Assembly: GCA_904063045.1 (NCBI GenBank)
Contig: CAJFCJ010000004.1
Span: 737,713-801,712 of the forward strand
DNA: 64,000 nt
Direction: 5' to 3'
Origin: Dimorphilus gyrociliatus
Taxonomy: Eukaryota > Annelida > Polychaeta > Dinophilidae
Part shown: positions 24,318 through 34,364 of the stretch, piece by piece
Numbering within the stretch: position 1 is the stretch's first letter
Layout: each line of letters begins with the position of its first letter
Program-made: the position numbers and the translations under genes
The notes under the pieces: generated by a model
Database searches by the model: none
Seen by the model: the letters and a program-made list of their open reading frames with translations, nothing else
Told to the model about the DNA's origin: nothing

Positions 24318-27300
24318 TTAAACAGCAGAAACATCTTCAGTTTCTGATTCAAAATCTGATTTATTCAGAAGCGTCTTTCTTAGTTCAATAATTCTTAATT
24401 CTTTTTGTTTTAATTCTCGAGCTGCATAAGCCGATTCTCTTAATCGTTGTTGAATATCTATTTTTAAGTGACCAATTCTTTCGTCTTGTGATCTAGTTAG
24501 TTTTTCCATCTTTTTCAATTCTGCCTCTTTCCTTCTAGTTTCATGCACGTAATGCCTTAATCTTTCATCCTTCTGTTTTAATTGTAATTTTAGCTCGGCT
24601 AATTGATCAATTGATCTTTCGCATTCATCTTGTAATGCTGAATATTTCAGTTTAAGTTTTTCGTATTCTCTTTCCATTTCTTCATTTGAAGGCCAAGCTG
24701 AATGGACGTTTGACTGATCAAGGCGTTCTTTTGGCCTAGCAATCACTAGCTCTACACTATCCGAATCTTCAAACTCATTCAGAACTTCCTCAAGATTATA
24801 GTTGACTACATAAGTTCCATTAGCTTCAATGATATAGCTACCTTCAAGTATACCAGCCCTTTCAGCCGGACTTCCCTCTTCGATTCTGTCAACAGCTATG
24901 ACAGAAAAGTGATTTTTATCACTGACCGGAAGGAAAGCACTCTTTCTTCCTATTAGAAAAGAAGGATTTAGATTGCAATCAGCTAAATAGGGTTTATCAA
25001 ATAAATGATTAACTCAGTATTCATACCTCCTAATATTGGCTTTCTACCCGTTGGAGATCGGTAAACAGCGCACTTTTTTGTCGACCAGGACGACTCAAAT
25101 AATTTTAAACCAAAACTCCCACTATCGCTTCGTAAAACTAAAGTAATCAAATCACAAGTCTGCAGGAGATGAAATAAACTAGGATGGTCCAAATCGACTT
25201 TACAAATATCGTCAGCTTTACGAGCAATAGGCCTTAGCGGTTCTGATCCATTTTTTAAGTCATTGATAATTCGCTGAAGAGAGTCTTGGGACGTTTCTCT
25301 CTTATACAAACAATCTAAACTCGCATATCTACAAAGTCCCTCATCATCAGATAATCCGACCTTATTAAGAGCTTCGTTAGACATTCGTTTCTTTCTCTCC
25401 TCTAAATCACTTGGATTGTTAAGTGGCAGTTTTGGCAGCGTTCTCTTACTTTTCCTGGCTGATGATGACCTTGATGAGGATTTTATTGTAAAGCTTTGAG
25501 ATCTAGGTATAGGCCTCGGATCAAATTCATTAAGATGTTCGTCCGAAATTGCTGAATACAATCGACTATTTTGCTGTTGCATAAACTGTAATCTTTCACG
25601 TTGCATTGAAGAGAAAGTCCTTCTTTCCGAAGGTTGAGTCTTTTTTCTAGACCTATCGCTAGCATATGCACTATCAGTAGGAGGTCTGGAATTGGCTTCT
25701 GATGAATCACTTTGATCGTCTGCTACATAGCCCGCTTTTTCATTTAACTATGGAGAAGACAATTTATTTTTTTTCAAATATACAACCATATTAAATAGAT
25801 TATATATCTTAGAAACACATTCGTGGTATGTCAAATATGCAAGATTTTCCTAGGCGTATGCTCTATCAATTAAGTATTGAATTTACGAGCTGTCATTTTA
25901 TGAATTATTCCAAATCTCTTTCACTTTTTACCTTACTAAACCAAAACGGATTAAGGTTAGTAATTAATCTTATTTATTTCTTAACATTGATCATGTTTAA
26001 CTTATTAAAGAAAGTAAATAGTTGGACAAATCATTTTTTTTATTCATATATACATATATATATATATATATATTCATATCTTGAGAAAACATTTCTAACA
26101 AGCTAAATGCTCTCTCACTCTGAACGACAACTAAATAGTTTTTAAAGTTGTTGCTCTTGTAAATTATAAAAACAACACTCAAATTGAAGGTCTTTTTGCA
26201 ACACAATGCATTGAGGGAATTACTTTGTTTACAGAGGGAATTTTAAGAGGATTAATAGGTGCTTCTTCTATATGCTAAGGAAAAATATATAAATACATGT
26301 AGTACTGTATTTTTCATAAAATCTACTAACTATTTAGCTTTTACTCTCTTTAATTTCTGTTTTGCACCTTGTTTCCCAATGTTAACATTTAGTAAATAGA
26401 GGATGAATGAAAGCAGTAAAGAGACGTATATAAAATCAACATGCTAAAATCAAATATTTGCCATTTTTAATACAAATTATGCTATTGTTAAAAACAGAAT
26501 GCATATAATTTGAAGAATGAAAGGGAATGTGAGATTAGAGAGACAGAGAGAGACCAGTAGTAACAGTGAAGAAAGAGGTGGCAAAAGGAAAAATACTTTA
26601 AATTGGGGTGTATTTACAGAAAGCTCTATTCAAAGAATAGTTGTCAATAAAAGCGTCAAAGGAGGTTAATTACCCATAATATTTTATGAATAGGGTTTTT
26701 ATTCTATAATTCTTATAGCAATTGATAATTAAAAAAAAATATTATTTATATCTAATTAAGAAGAAGACGATGTTAAAAATATTTATTGTATCAATTCGAA
26801 AATTAACTTATCAAGTTTTACAATCTTTTACCTTTTAGAGAGGAAATTTTTCAATACAAACTTAAGCTGTATACCATACTATTATATATTCCATTCCCCT
26901 TTCCTTTAACTTTAGCTAAACCTTTTGTTAAAAAATTTACTTTATCGTTTTCTTTTATTATGGTAAAGTACAGAATTTAAAGATTTCTTTTATTCTTATT
27001 TTCACAATAAATTCCTAATTCTATATGCTGAATTTAATATATTAAGGAATATGTATAAAAAAACATCTAGTTAGGCTTAGTTTATTTTTTTTTCTACGTA
27101 ATAAGTTATTTTTTTTTTTATTAAAAGAAATTGTGCTATTTATAGTACTTACAGAACTATCTGATTCATCCTTAAGATCATCACCCTCTCTTTTGTAATC
27201 GAATTGATATTGTCTTTGGACTACGTTCACTTCCTCTCTTTTGTGTAATTTATCCAAGTGTGACCTTAATTTACTCAAAGAATCTTTTAATTTTGCCATT

Positions 27301-28847
27301 GTACGTTCAGACGAAGTGGTATTATCTTCTGTAATAGGTTTTTTCGGCAATTTTAACTCCTATTGAAAAAGTACTATTCAATATACTGAGAATAAACATA
27401 CATAAATATATATATAAGTATCAAGAAATATATTAATATTAGTATAGTATCTTTTCTAAATTTTGAATTGTCAAACGAAATCTCTTATTAGAAAATATCG
27501 TACCTTAGTCGGATAGACGGAAACATGTAGATCGTCCAAGCTGACTGATCTAACCTACAAAGGCCAACGCGAGAAATTTTTTTCAATAAATAAAAGTTTT
27601 TTTAGTATTGAAATCTCCCCCCTTACCAATCTTTCGTTGGATCGAACTTCTAAATAATATTCCCTTAAATCCGGCTCACAAGATAATAGTTTATCCGATA
27701 AGCGAACACGTTTTGATTCTGAAAAAGAAAAAAATCTGCTTATCTGTCGTAGATAAGAGCGTATGATTTGATAACAAAGATTTTACAGCTTAATAGTTAG
27801 TCTGTTGGGATTTGCGTCCTAAAAGATAGAATTTATACAAGTAGGCTAAGACTACTGTTGGTAAAAGGATAGACGATGATAAATATGTAAATTATGCATT
27901 TTAAAGTAATATTTCTTCCTAAATGAACGGTCGTACAAGCAAGCAAATAAGATAAAGGTTTAAACAATCGACACTCTTAAAAAGACAACGTTTTTATCGT
28001 TTGTTTATATAAAAATATTTTAATCAATATTACCTCTGGTATAGGCATGAATACGATATAAACAATAGCATTCTAAACGTTCATTATCGTATTTGGTTGA
28101 TTTTATAAAAGTTCTTAATATCTTGTCAGCAGTTGTTTGTCGGTTTATAAAGATTGTTATAGGTTTTGTGGCTTTCTATTAACAAATTTAAAGGTTAACT
28201 AATTTATATTGAATATTTTAAAATTGTTTACAAATATTACCGATTGGTCAAGTCCATCCCTGACAGATACTAATCCTGCGAAGGATTTCATTCGTATCTT
28301 GTATCTACAGGTAAAAGCTATATTCTATTATTTTTATTGATTATATAGGCCAATTTGTAATGTAATTGAAAAATAGGGTATAAAATACTAGTACTAACAT
28401 GGGTTTTATAGTAGTATTACTAACTAACTGTAAAGGCTTACAATCCGAATCTACTTCATCTTCTAAATATGGAAAGAAATAAATAATACATTATTAATTA
28501 ATGGACTAATCATTAAGTCATAAATACACAGTTATACCTGTTTCATTGTTTACTAATGAAAATAAATCTTCTTCAGTTGTAACTATTGAATAGTTATTAA
28601 GAACGGCTATAACTAATTCATTACAAGTTGTTTCACTTGTAACAACATAAGTTTTAGCGTTTTCTGTTGGTGAAAGAACGCCAGGATGAACTTTAATGGC
28701 TCCCTTTACAAAAGAAACGTTAATAATACAATTACTACTTAACTGTTAAGTTATAATATCTCTTTATTTATTATATATAAATATTCTTTCTGTTATTCTA
28801 TAAAGAAATTTACTTACAAATTTAACAGATATTTTGTTATTTGACAT
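24318..28847 (-). CDS. Ras-association / PDZ / coiled-coil adaptor-like protein
   Basis: Eleven minus-strand exons keep frame: 28818-28847, 28538-28703, 28429-28462, 28241-28304, 28034-28175, 27627-27718, 27504-27554, 27153-27359, 26233-26274, 25027-25747 and 24318-24982. The product is 737 residues. Residues about 11-98 and 98-176 look like two successive Ras-association (ubiquitin-like) folds; the second has the typical TADKILRTF helix start. A serine- and arginine-rich linker follows. A PDZ domain lies at about 476-600 with GSFGLKL as its carboxylate-binding loop and EEGSPAERAG as its conserved core. A charged coiled coil covers about 616-722. The arrangement suggests a cytoplasmic scaffold that binds a Ras/Rap GTPase and a C-terminal peptide ligand. 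It recalls the tandem-RA architecture reported for Drosophila Rau; I cannot assign an ortholog. The 42-base exon at 26233 is supported by splice sites and phase only. Confidence 0.8.
26049..26073. repeat. TA microsatellite in an intron
   Basis: TA repeat with one interruption, in the 485-base intron of the Ras-association/PDZ gene. Confidence 0.85.
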
Positions 28848-29570
28848 ATTAATAAAGTATCATAAAATGGGAAAACTTTGCTTGGATATGTTATGAAGCA
28901 TAATCCAATACAAATTAAAATGGATTAGGCCATAGTTAATATTATAAAATAAAAAAAACTTACTAAAACAGTCGATCTAATCAATAAACGATCGAATTTT
29001 GATTGTTTTATAGGCTTATTTCATAAATAAAAAAAGCTTCCATAAAACTACAGGTGGCGCTGTGTGAAAAAAAAAACAAAATTAGTATTGTTTCAACTTC
29101 TATTGTTTTATAACAAAAACCTCATTGAGGAATTTGATATAATCCTCTTTTAGGTAGCAATCTAAAGTCTATTATGTTGATAAAGCTAAATAACAACCGA
29201 AAAAGAATCTATACGCGCATATATATGTAAATATTATAGAAAAGCATAATTTATTATAATATTTTTGTACTGAATAACTTCATTTATTTAGGTAATTTGT
29301 TTATTTTTCTATTCATAATTCATTTTTATTCAAACTATTCTGCTTAACGTTTTTCCATGTGAATTGACAATCTAATAATGAACAGTTTTCTTGGAAAACT
29401 AGAAAAAGTACATTTAAAATAATATAACTGATAACAATTTAATTAAATTCTCTATAGTTAACGTTTACATGATTGTAATTTAAACTGTACACTCTAAATT
29501 CTATTAATAACGAAATATTTTTGACTAGTAAAATCTATCTATACTGCATTAAAGTTTTATGTTAACGTAA
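28848..29570. promoter_or_regulatory. Upstream region of the Ras-association/PDZ gene
   Basis: Non-coding DNA between the minus-strand start codon and the tRNA gene. It should include the promoter. A CTCF-core-like motif sits at 29052-29061; the rest is AT-rich with nothing else recognised. Confidence 0.45.
29052..29061 (+). promoter_or_regulatory. CTCF-core-like motif
   Basis: AGGTGGCGCT, about 205 bases upstream of the Ras-association/PDZ start codon, matches the CTCF core. Function is inferred. Confidence 0.4.
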
Positions 29571-29641
29571 GCATTGGTGGTTCAGTGGTAGAATGCTCGC
29601 CTGCCACGCGGGCGACCCGGGTTCGATTCCCGGCCAATGCA
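29571..29641 (+). tRNA. tRNA-Gly (anticodon GCC)
   Basis: The 71-base cloverleaf is nearly identical to the canonical animal tRNA-Gly(GCC). The 7-bp acceptor stem pairs GCATTGG with CCAATGC and is followed by discriminator A. The anticodon loop reads CTGCCAC with anticodon GCC. Internal promoter boxes are intact: A box TGGTTCAGTGG and B box GGTTCGATTCC. No intron and no encoded CCA, as expected for a nuclear gene. A run of six T's at 29643-29648 should terminate RNA polymerase III. Confidence 0.97.
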
Positions 29642-29642
29642 A

Positions 29643-29648
29643 TTTTTT
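29643..29648 (+). terminator. RNA polymerase III T-run terminator of tRNA-Gly
   Basis: Six consecutive T residues begin two bases after the discriminator base of the tRNA. Confidence 0.85.
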
Positions 29649-30924
29649 GTTAAACTGAAATATGACAATTGTTTTATTTTTGCTTTTTGTATACATTTGG
29701 CGGAGCAGTTTTTGTACATCATCTTATTTTACCTCTGGGAAAAGTTCCTGCATTGTTGAAGAAAAATTACAATAAGAAAATTGTTCAATGATGAGAAAAA
29801 ATTCAATTTTTTGACTTGACGATCTCGAAAAGGAGGATAAAAATATATGTATTCGAGAAGAAGTGATTTAATGGCATGGGGTAAGGTTTCCTCTAAGAAC
29901 TCTCTTGGTATTTGTAAAACCACAAAATGAAGGTGGAATACTACATGCAGATTGTTTCTTATTATTTAATATTGTCGGGTTGTATCAAGTTTAGAGAAGA
30001 ATTCCTCCAATGCACAGAGCTTCAGCCGCAGAAATCTATTGAACGGAAATATTTATTAAATTTTTGGATTGATTAGCGAATTATCCAGACTTAGATATAA
30101 TCTAATATATCTGATAAGCCCCGATCAGATTTGTTCAACAGTGTTAAAAAAGACCTTAAGACTGGCTGTGATGAAATTGACACACATTTTTATGAAAAAG
30201 CACTACATGAAACCTCTTATATTGTGTAGCCAATAAAGTAGAGAAAATATATTAAAAAAATATATTTAGATAAAAAATAATGCCATGTATATACAATGAT
30301 CTTTTTCAGAATGTAACAGAATAGTTTAAACTGATATACATACAAATAAAAGCATGGTATAAGTTTCTTCTTCCCTAACTATGCCTACTGTTCAAAATTA
30401 TGTAATCATCTCTTTATCTGATACAGAGAAAAATAAATTATTGTATATAAAGACTTATTGTATATATAAATAATAAAAATATATATAAACATACATATTT
30501 TACATATTATACATGTGTTTCTTCTATTAAATAATAAACTATATGTAAAAGAATATGGAAAAACCGTCAACTAAAGAGGATGGGTGCTACCATCTAATGG
30601 ATAAATTGGACAGAATAAAGTTTTACCTGGAAAGTACGTAAGGTGTATTTTTTGTTGAATAATGTTGACAATATTGAAAAAAATAAGACATAGGCAAATT
30701 GTAAAGCAACTAAAAATTGTTTATTTAGAGTTATATATATATATCACTTTTTAAAGAAATTCAATAATACCAAATGAAAAATATATGAAAAGCATGATAG
30801 TAATAAGAAAGCTTACATATTGAAGAAGTAGACCAAGTTAGTATTGAACAGGGTGGATTGTTGTATTAAAAATGAATGGGGCGTTTGTTGTCTGCTGTGC
30901 ACTGAATATTTATCCAAACTAAGC
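29649..30924. other. Non-coding spacer, with a possibly decayed coding-like stretch
   Basis: No intact gene found. Between about 29690 and 30230 the base composition is less AT-rich than usual and short open pieces exist on both strands (about 60 residues on minus at 29729-29923; about 30 on plus near 30130-30230), but they are broken by stops and match no family I recognise. The remainder up to the collagen-repeat gene is AT-rich. Confidence 0.35.
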
Positions 30925-32951
30925 ATGTTTAGTTCTATTAGATTTACATTTTTCATTGTTCTATTAAATTTGGAAATATCTTTTGCTGGTAATAGTTTAA
31001 AATATTATTGTATATACTGTATATATATAGATATGTATATATATATATTTATTTATATAATATCTAGTTACATTGTCATGTCTGATTCAGGAAAAAGAAT
31101 TCAATTTGTTGGTAATGACATTTTTAAAGGAAATATTAAAGAAGATCTTATCAGTAAAAACACAAGCTATATTTTAGATGCTAAAGTTAGTCAAAGAGGA
31201 ATTCTATTCGCATTCTCTGCATATTTCGTACGAGAATCTCCACTCTACTTTCAAGTTTGGTCACCAGCTTCCGGTAGAAGTACTTTTAAATTAAGAGCTC
31301 AATTTTTATTTAAACCAACTAAATCGTTAGGTAGACAGGACGTAAGTAAAGAAAAACATGAATAAATAAGAGATTTATATATGAGAAAGTTATATAATAT
31401 TAATTTTATATTTCAGTTCTATTTAGATAAGGATTATTCTACACTCTGCATTTTAGTAGAGAAAAATGATCTGATAGGTATATTTTCCGATGTCTCCCCT
31501 CCTCCAATAGCAACAAAATTCATTACAACTGGAGGCGAATCTTATGTCGTTCAAAAAAGATTAATAGAGGGTGATATAGTTGATGCAGTCGGTCCCTATC
31601 CATATATGTTTTCTGCTCAGGCAGCAATAGATACAGGTAAATACAGCATAAATAAATTTTCTTTCTTATTTTCGCATAATCTTCTTATTCTTTCAACAAA
31701 CTCTTTAAATCAAAAGAGATGAAAAGAGAGTTTATTAATCTTTAAGAGTATTCAATTGACATTCATAGAATTACACAAAAACAAATATCCCTATTTTTGT
31801 AGTCCTACTAAAAAGATAAAGACTTAACACTAATTGCGCTAATCTTTTGCTATATTTAGCTTAAATATTGTCTTTATATATCTTTTGTTTAATCTTAATG
31901 TATATCTCTTTTTTTATTGGTTAGACCTTACAAACTACGATAAAGATGAAAAAAAACAACCTTGTCGAAACCAATTACAAATACCCAATGATAGCGAACA
32001 TCCAACTTCTGAATCGTTAACTGAGGTAGTTGTCCCAAATACATTTTCTTATCTTAAACTTCTTTTTCAATCACTAGGGACCTGCCGGTGCTACGGGACC
32101 TACAGGACCTGCAGGCGCAACGGGACCAAAAGGACCTGTAGGCTCCATAGGCGCAACAGGACCAAAAGGACCTTCCGGAGAAAAGGGCGAGAAAGGACTT
32201 CCTGGTCCACCGGGGCCTAAAGGTGATCCAGGAAAAGATATACCTTCTTCAGGGTCAATTTCAAGTTCGAAATGGAACTTTGGTTAGTATATAATTTCTT
32301 TGTACTCAGTCACTTACTACAAAGTAAGAATAGGATATTAGAATACTTATGGAAAGACGAGAGAGGTTATTCACCCTCTCTTCCCTTTTTTAGGCCAAAC
32401 CGTAACTTATCCCTTAATGAATGTATTCTGCGTAACTGTTACGTCACTTTTCAAGAAATAGACTTATACTTAGAGATCAAAAATAATTTTATTATGGAAT
32501 AGGCAATTTTGATGACTTAAAAAACCAATGACCGATTAATATTTATAATTAGAGTATGACAATGGCATTTAATATAGCTTTATATATTGGAATTTGACTA
32601 TTATTATATATAAGTACAATGTTTTAAATACTATTATTAATTAATTATTTCTTCAATAGTCAATATTTTAAAAACTGATTATTTACCTTTTACATTCATC
32701 AAAAGTTTTTTTCGTTTGTTTGTAAGTTATTTATATTTTTTTTATCTTCAGATGAAATTGTTGAGGAATGTGCCCCGTGGTGCAACAAATTATTAAATCC
32801 TCTTGTTATACTTGGCCTTTTAATTTGGTTGATACTGTTATCCCTCCTATTCATTTGCTTAACTTGTTCGTTGATCTTTAGGAATAGGAATGGCTCAAAA
32901 AAAAGTGGAAAAGCACCAAGTTTCGATTTGGAGGGAAGAACTGCTTTCTAG
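30925..32951 (+). CDS. Single-pass membrane protein with collagen repeat and unknown ectodomain
   Basis: Exons 30925-30988, 31091-31341, 31417-31636, 31925-32025, 32078-32282 and 32752-32951 give 346 residues. Residues 1-21 are a signal peptide, encoded by their own exon. Residues about 22-178 look like a beta-rich globular domain (FQVWSPASG and a later GIFSD are its most distinctive points). A polar linker follows. Residues 213-266 are 18 uninterrupted Gly-X-Y triplets, encoded by a single exon. A CAPWC cysteine pair precedes the membrane span at about 295-322, and the basic cytoplasmic tail is about 24 residues. The ectodomain pattern loosely recalls the domain found beside short collagen repeats in uncharacterised mollusc, annelid and cnidarian proteins; I have no name for it. 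The collagen segment would make the protein a trimer. Likely a cell-surface receptor or matrix-binding protein. The start was chosen for the signal peptide. Confidence 0.85.
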
Positions 32952-33821
32952 TTGAGCTACATTTATAACTCTTTTGTTTGTTGTTTAATTCTCTTCCATT
33001 GAATATTCACACTCCTCCTATCCAAAACAATACAAAGCCAAAATATATATATATATTTTTTCCTTGTATTATATAAATACACAAAGATATATCAATTGTT
33101 ACATTTCAATATCACAATATCTCTATCAATTTAAAATTGAATGAGCGTATGATTGCTTTGGATAAAATACTATTAGCATTGTTAGTTTCAAGTGAAGTAA
33201 TCTTGATAATATTTTCATTAAATCTTTCTAAGAATATATCAGAGAATAGAGAATATTCTTTATTAACCATAAAGAATAATATGTAACTATTTAAAGCCTA
33301 AACTTTAGAAAATAATTTCAATTAAACTTTTACTTCTAAAATAAAGTTTTATTATTTATTATTCATATTTATTAAAATATTTGTAACAGATAAAAAATTA
33401 TATAATAAATAGACAAATATATATACATATATTTGATCATGAAGAATAAGATTCTCATATTTTTAAGTAAGAAAGTAGTTGTTTTCATTTTTGTAATGGA
33501 AAAAAGTCATATTATAATGAGTGAATGAACTTTTCATTGCACTTCTTAAATAGAAAAATGAAAAAACAAAACAAAACAAAACAAGCAAATAAATTACAAT
33601 TAGCAATTAAATATTTGTCAACAAAATATTATGATTTAAATAATCACTATAAGTCATTCAAAAGTTCAAAACAAGAAATACTAGAAGCCCGCGTTCGTAT
33701 ATTCCTGGTCAATGTCCCAGTTGAAAGTTCGGTGTAGCGAAGGTTAAATATAGCAAACTGACTGGACAGTGGACATTGAATATGTCTGAACATGAGTTTA
33801 ACAGGCCTATATATTTACGCT

Positions 33822-33873
<52 letters not shown>

Positions 33874-33932
33874 AATATATATAAATATAAATATATATAC
33901 TATATTTATATAAATTTAATAAGTTAAACATG
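32952..33932. other. Non-coding convergent spacer with TA microsatellite
   Basis: The spacer between two converging genes. A 70-residue open frame at 33525-33737 has low-complexity lysine/asparagine content and no splice support. A GC-richer patch at about 33686-33745 is unexplained. Confidence 0.55.
33821..33873. repeat. TA microsatellite with self-complementary ends
   Basis: A TA repeat of over 20 units bounded on both sides by TTAAATATAT-type sequence, so the whole 50-base block can fold back on itself. Confidence 0.85.
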
Positions 33933-34364
33933 TTATTCCTTCTTTCTCCTTAATTTCAATGATCTTTTTCCCATACTTGTAATAAAACAACTAAAGCAGT
34001 AAGAATGTTCTATACAAGTTTTAACCTTCATATTTTTCAAATCACATTTGGAGCGGTCACACGCACACTGTTCGAATCTTATTTCTTCCAATTTCGCAAT
34101 TGTTTTTTTGTAGTTTCCAAGTAGGCGTTCTTTTACCGCATTTCTTATAGGATGCGGTTTTACTATTATAAAGCATAAAATCAAGTAGAGGAAAAACAAT
34201 TTAGAGATCTGCAAAAAAGAAAAAACTTATCTATTTATAACCATTATTGCGGGAGATGCGACTTTATCTAAATGCAGAGTTATTATATTATCCGTTTTAC
34301 ATATTTACGAGATATCATTTTTATTAGTTTGAAAATTTTTCTTTACCTTTATTGGTAAGTTCAT
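33933..34364 (-). CDS. Small secreted cysteine-rich protein
   Basis: Exons 34347-34364 and 33933-34208 join in phase 0 to 97 residues. The first exon encodes only six residues (MNLPIK) and the second begins with the hydrophobic core of a signal peptide. The mature part is basic and has six cysteines between about residues 52 and 79. Their spacing, CxC, then C, then TC, then CF, is close to the first half of the ectodomain of type I activin/BMP receptors. The protein then stops after a short basic tail, without the rest of that domain. A GTATGG donor just after the last cysteine could lead to a longer form, but no downstream exon was found. Secretion is inferred from the signal peptide. Function unknown. 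Confidence 0.6.

Noticed and set aside
29729-29923. Minus-strand frame as a transposase fragment
   Set aside because: No transposase motif, terminal repeat or target duplication was recognised; kept only as an unexplained stretch.
33525-33737. 70-residue lysine-rich frame
   Set aside because: Low complexity, in a convergent spacer, with no splice sites or similarity.
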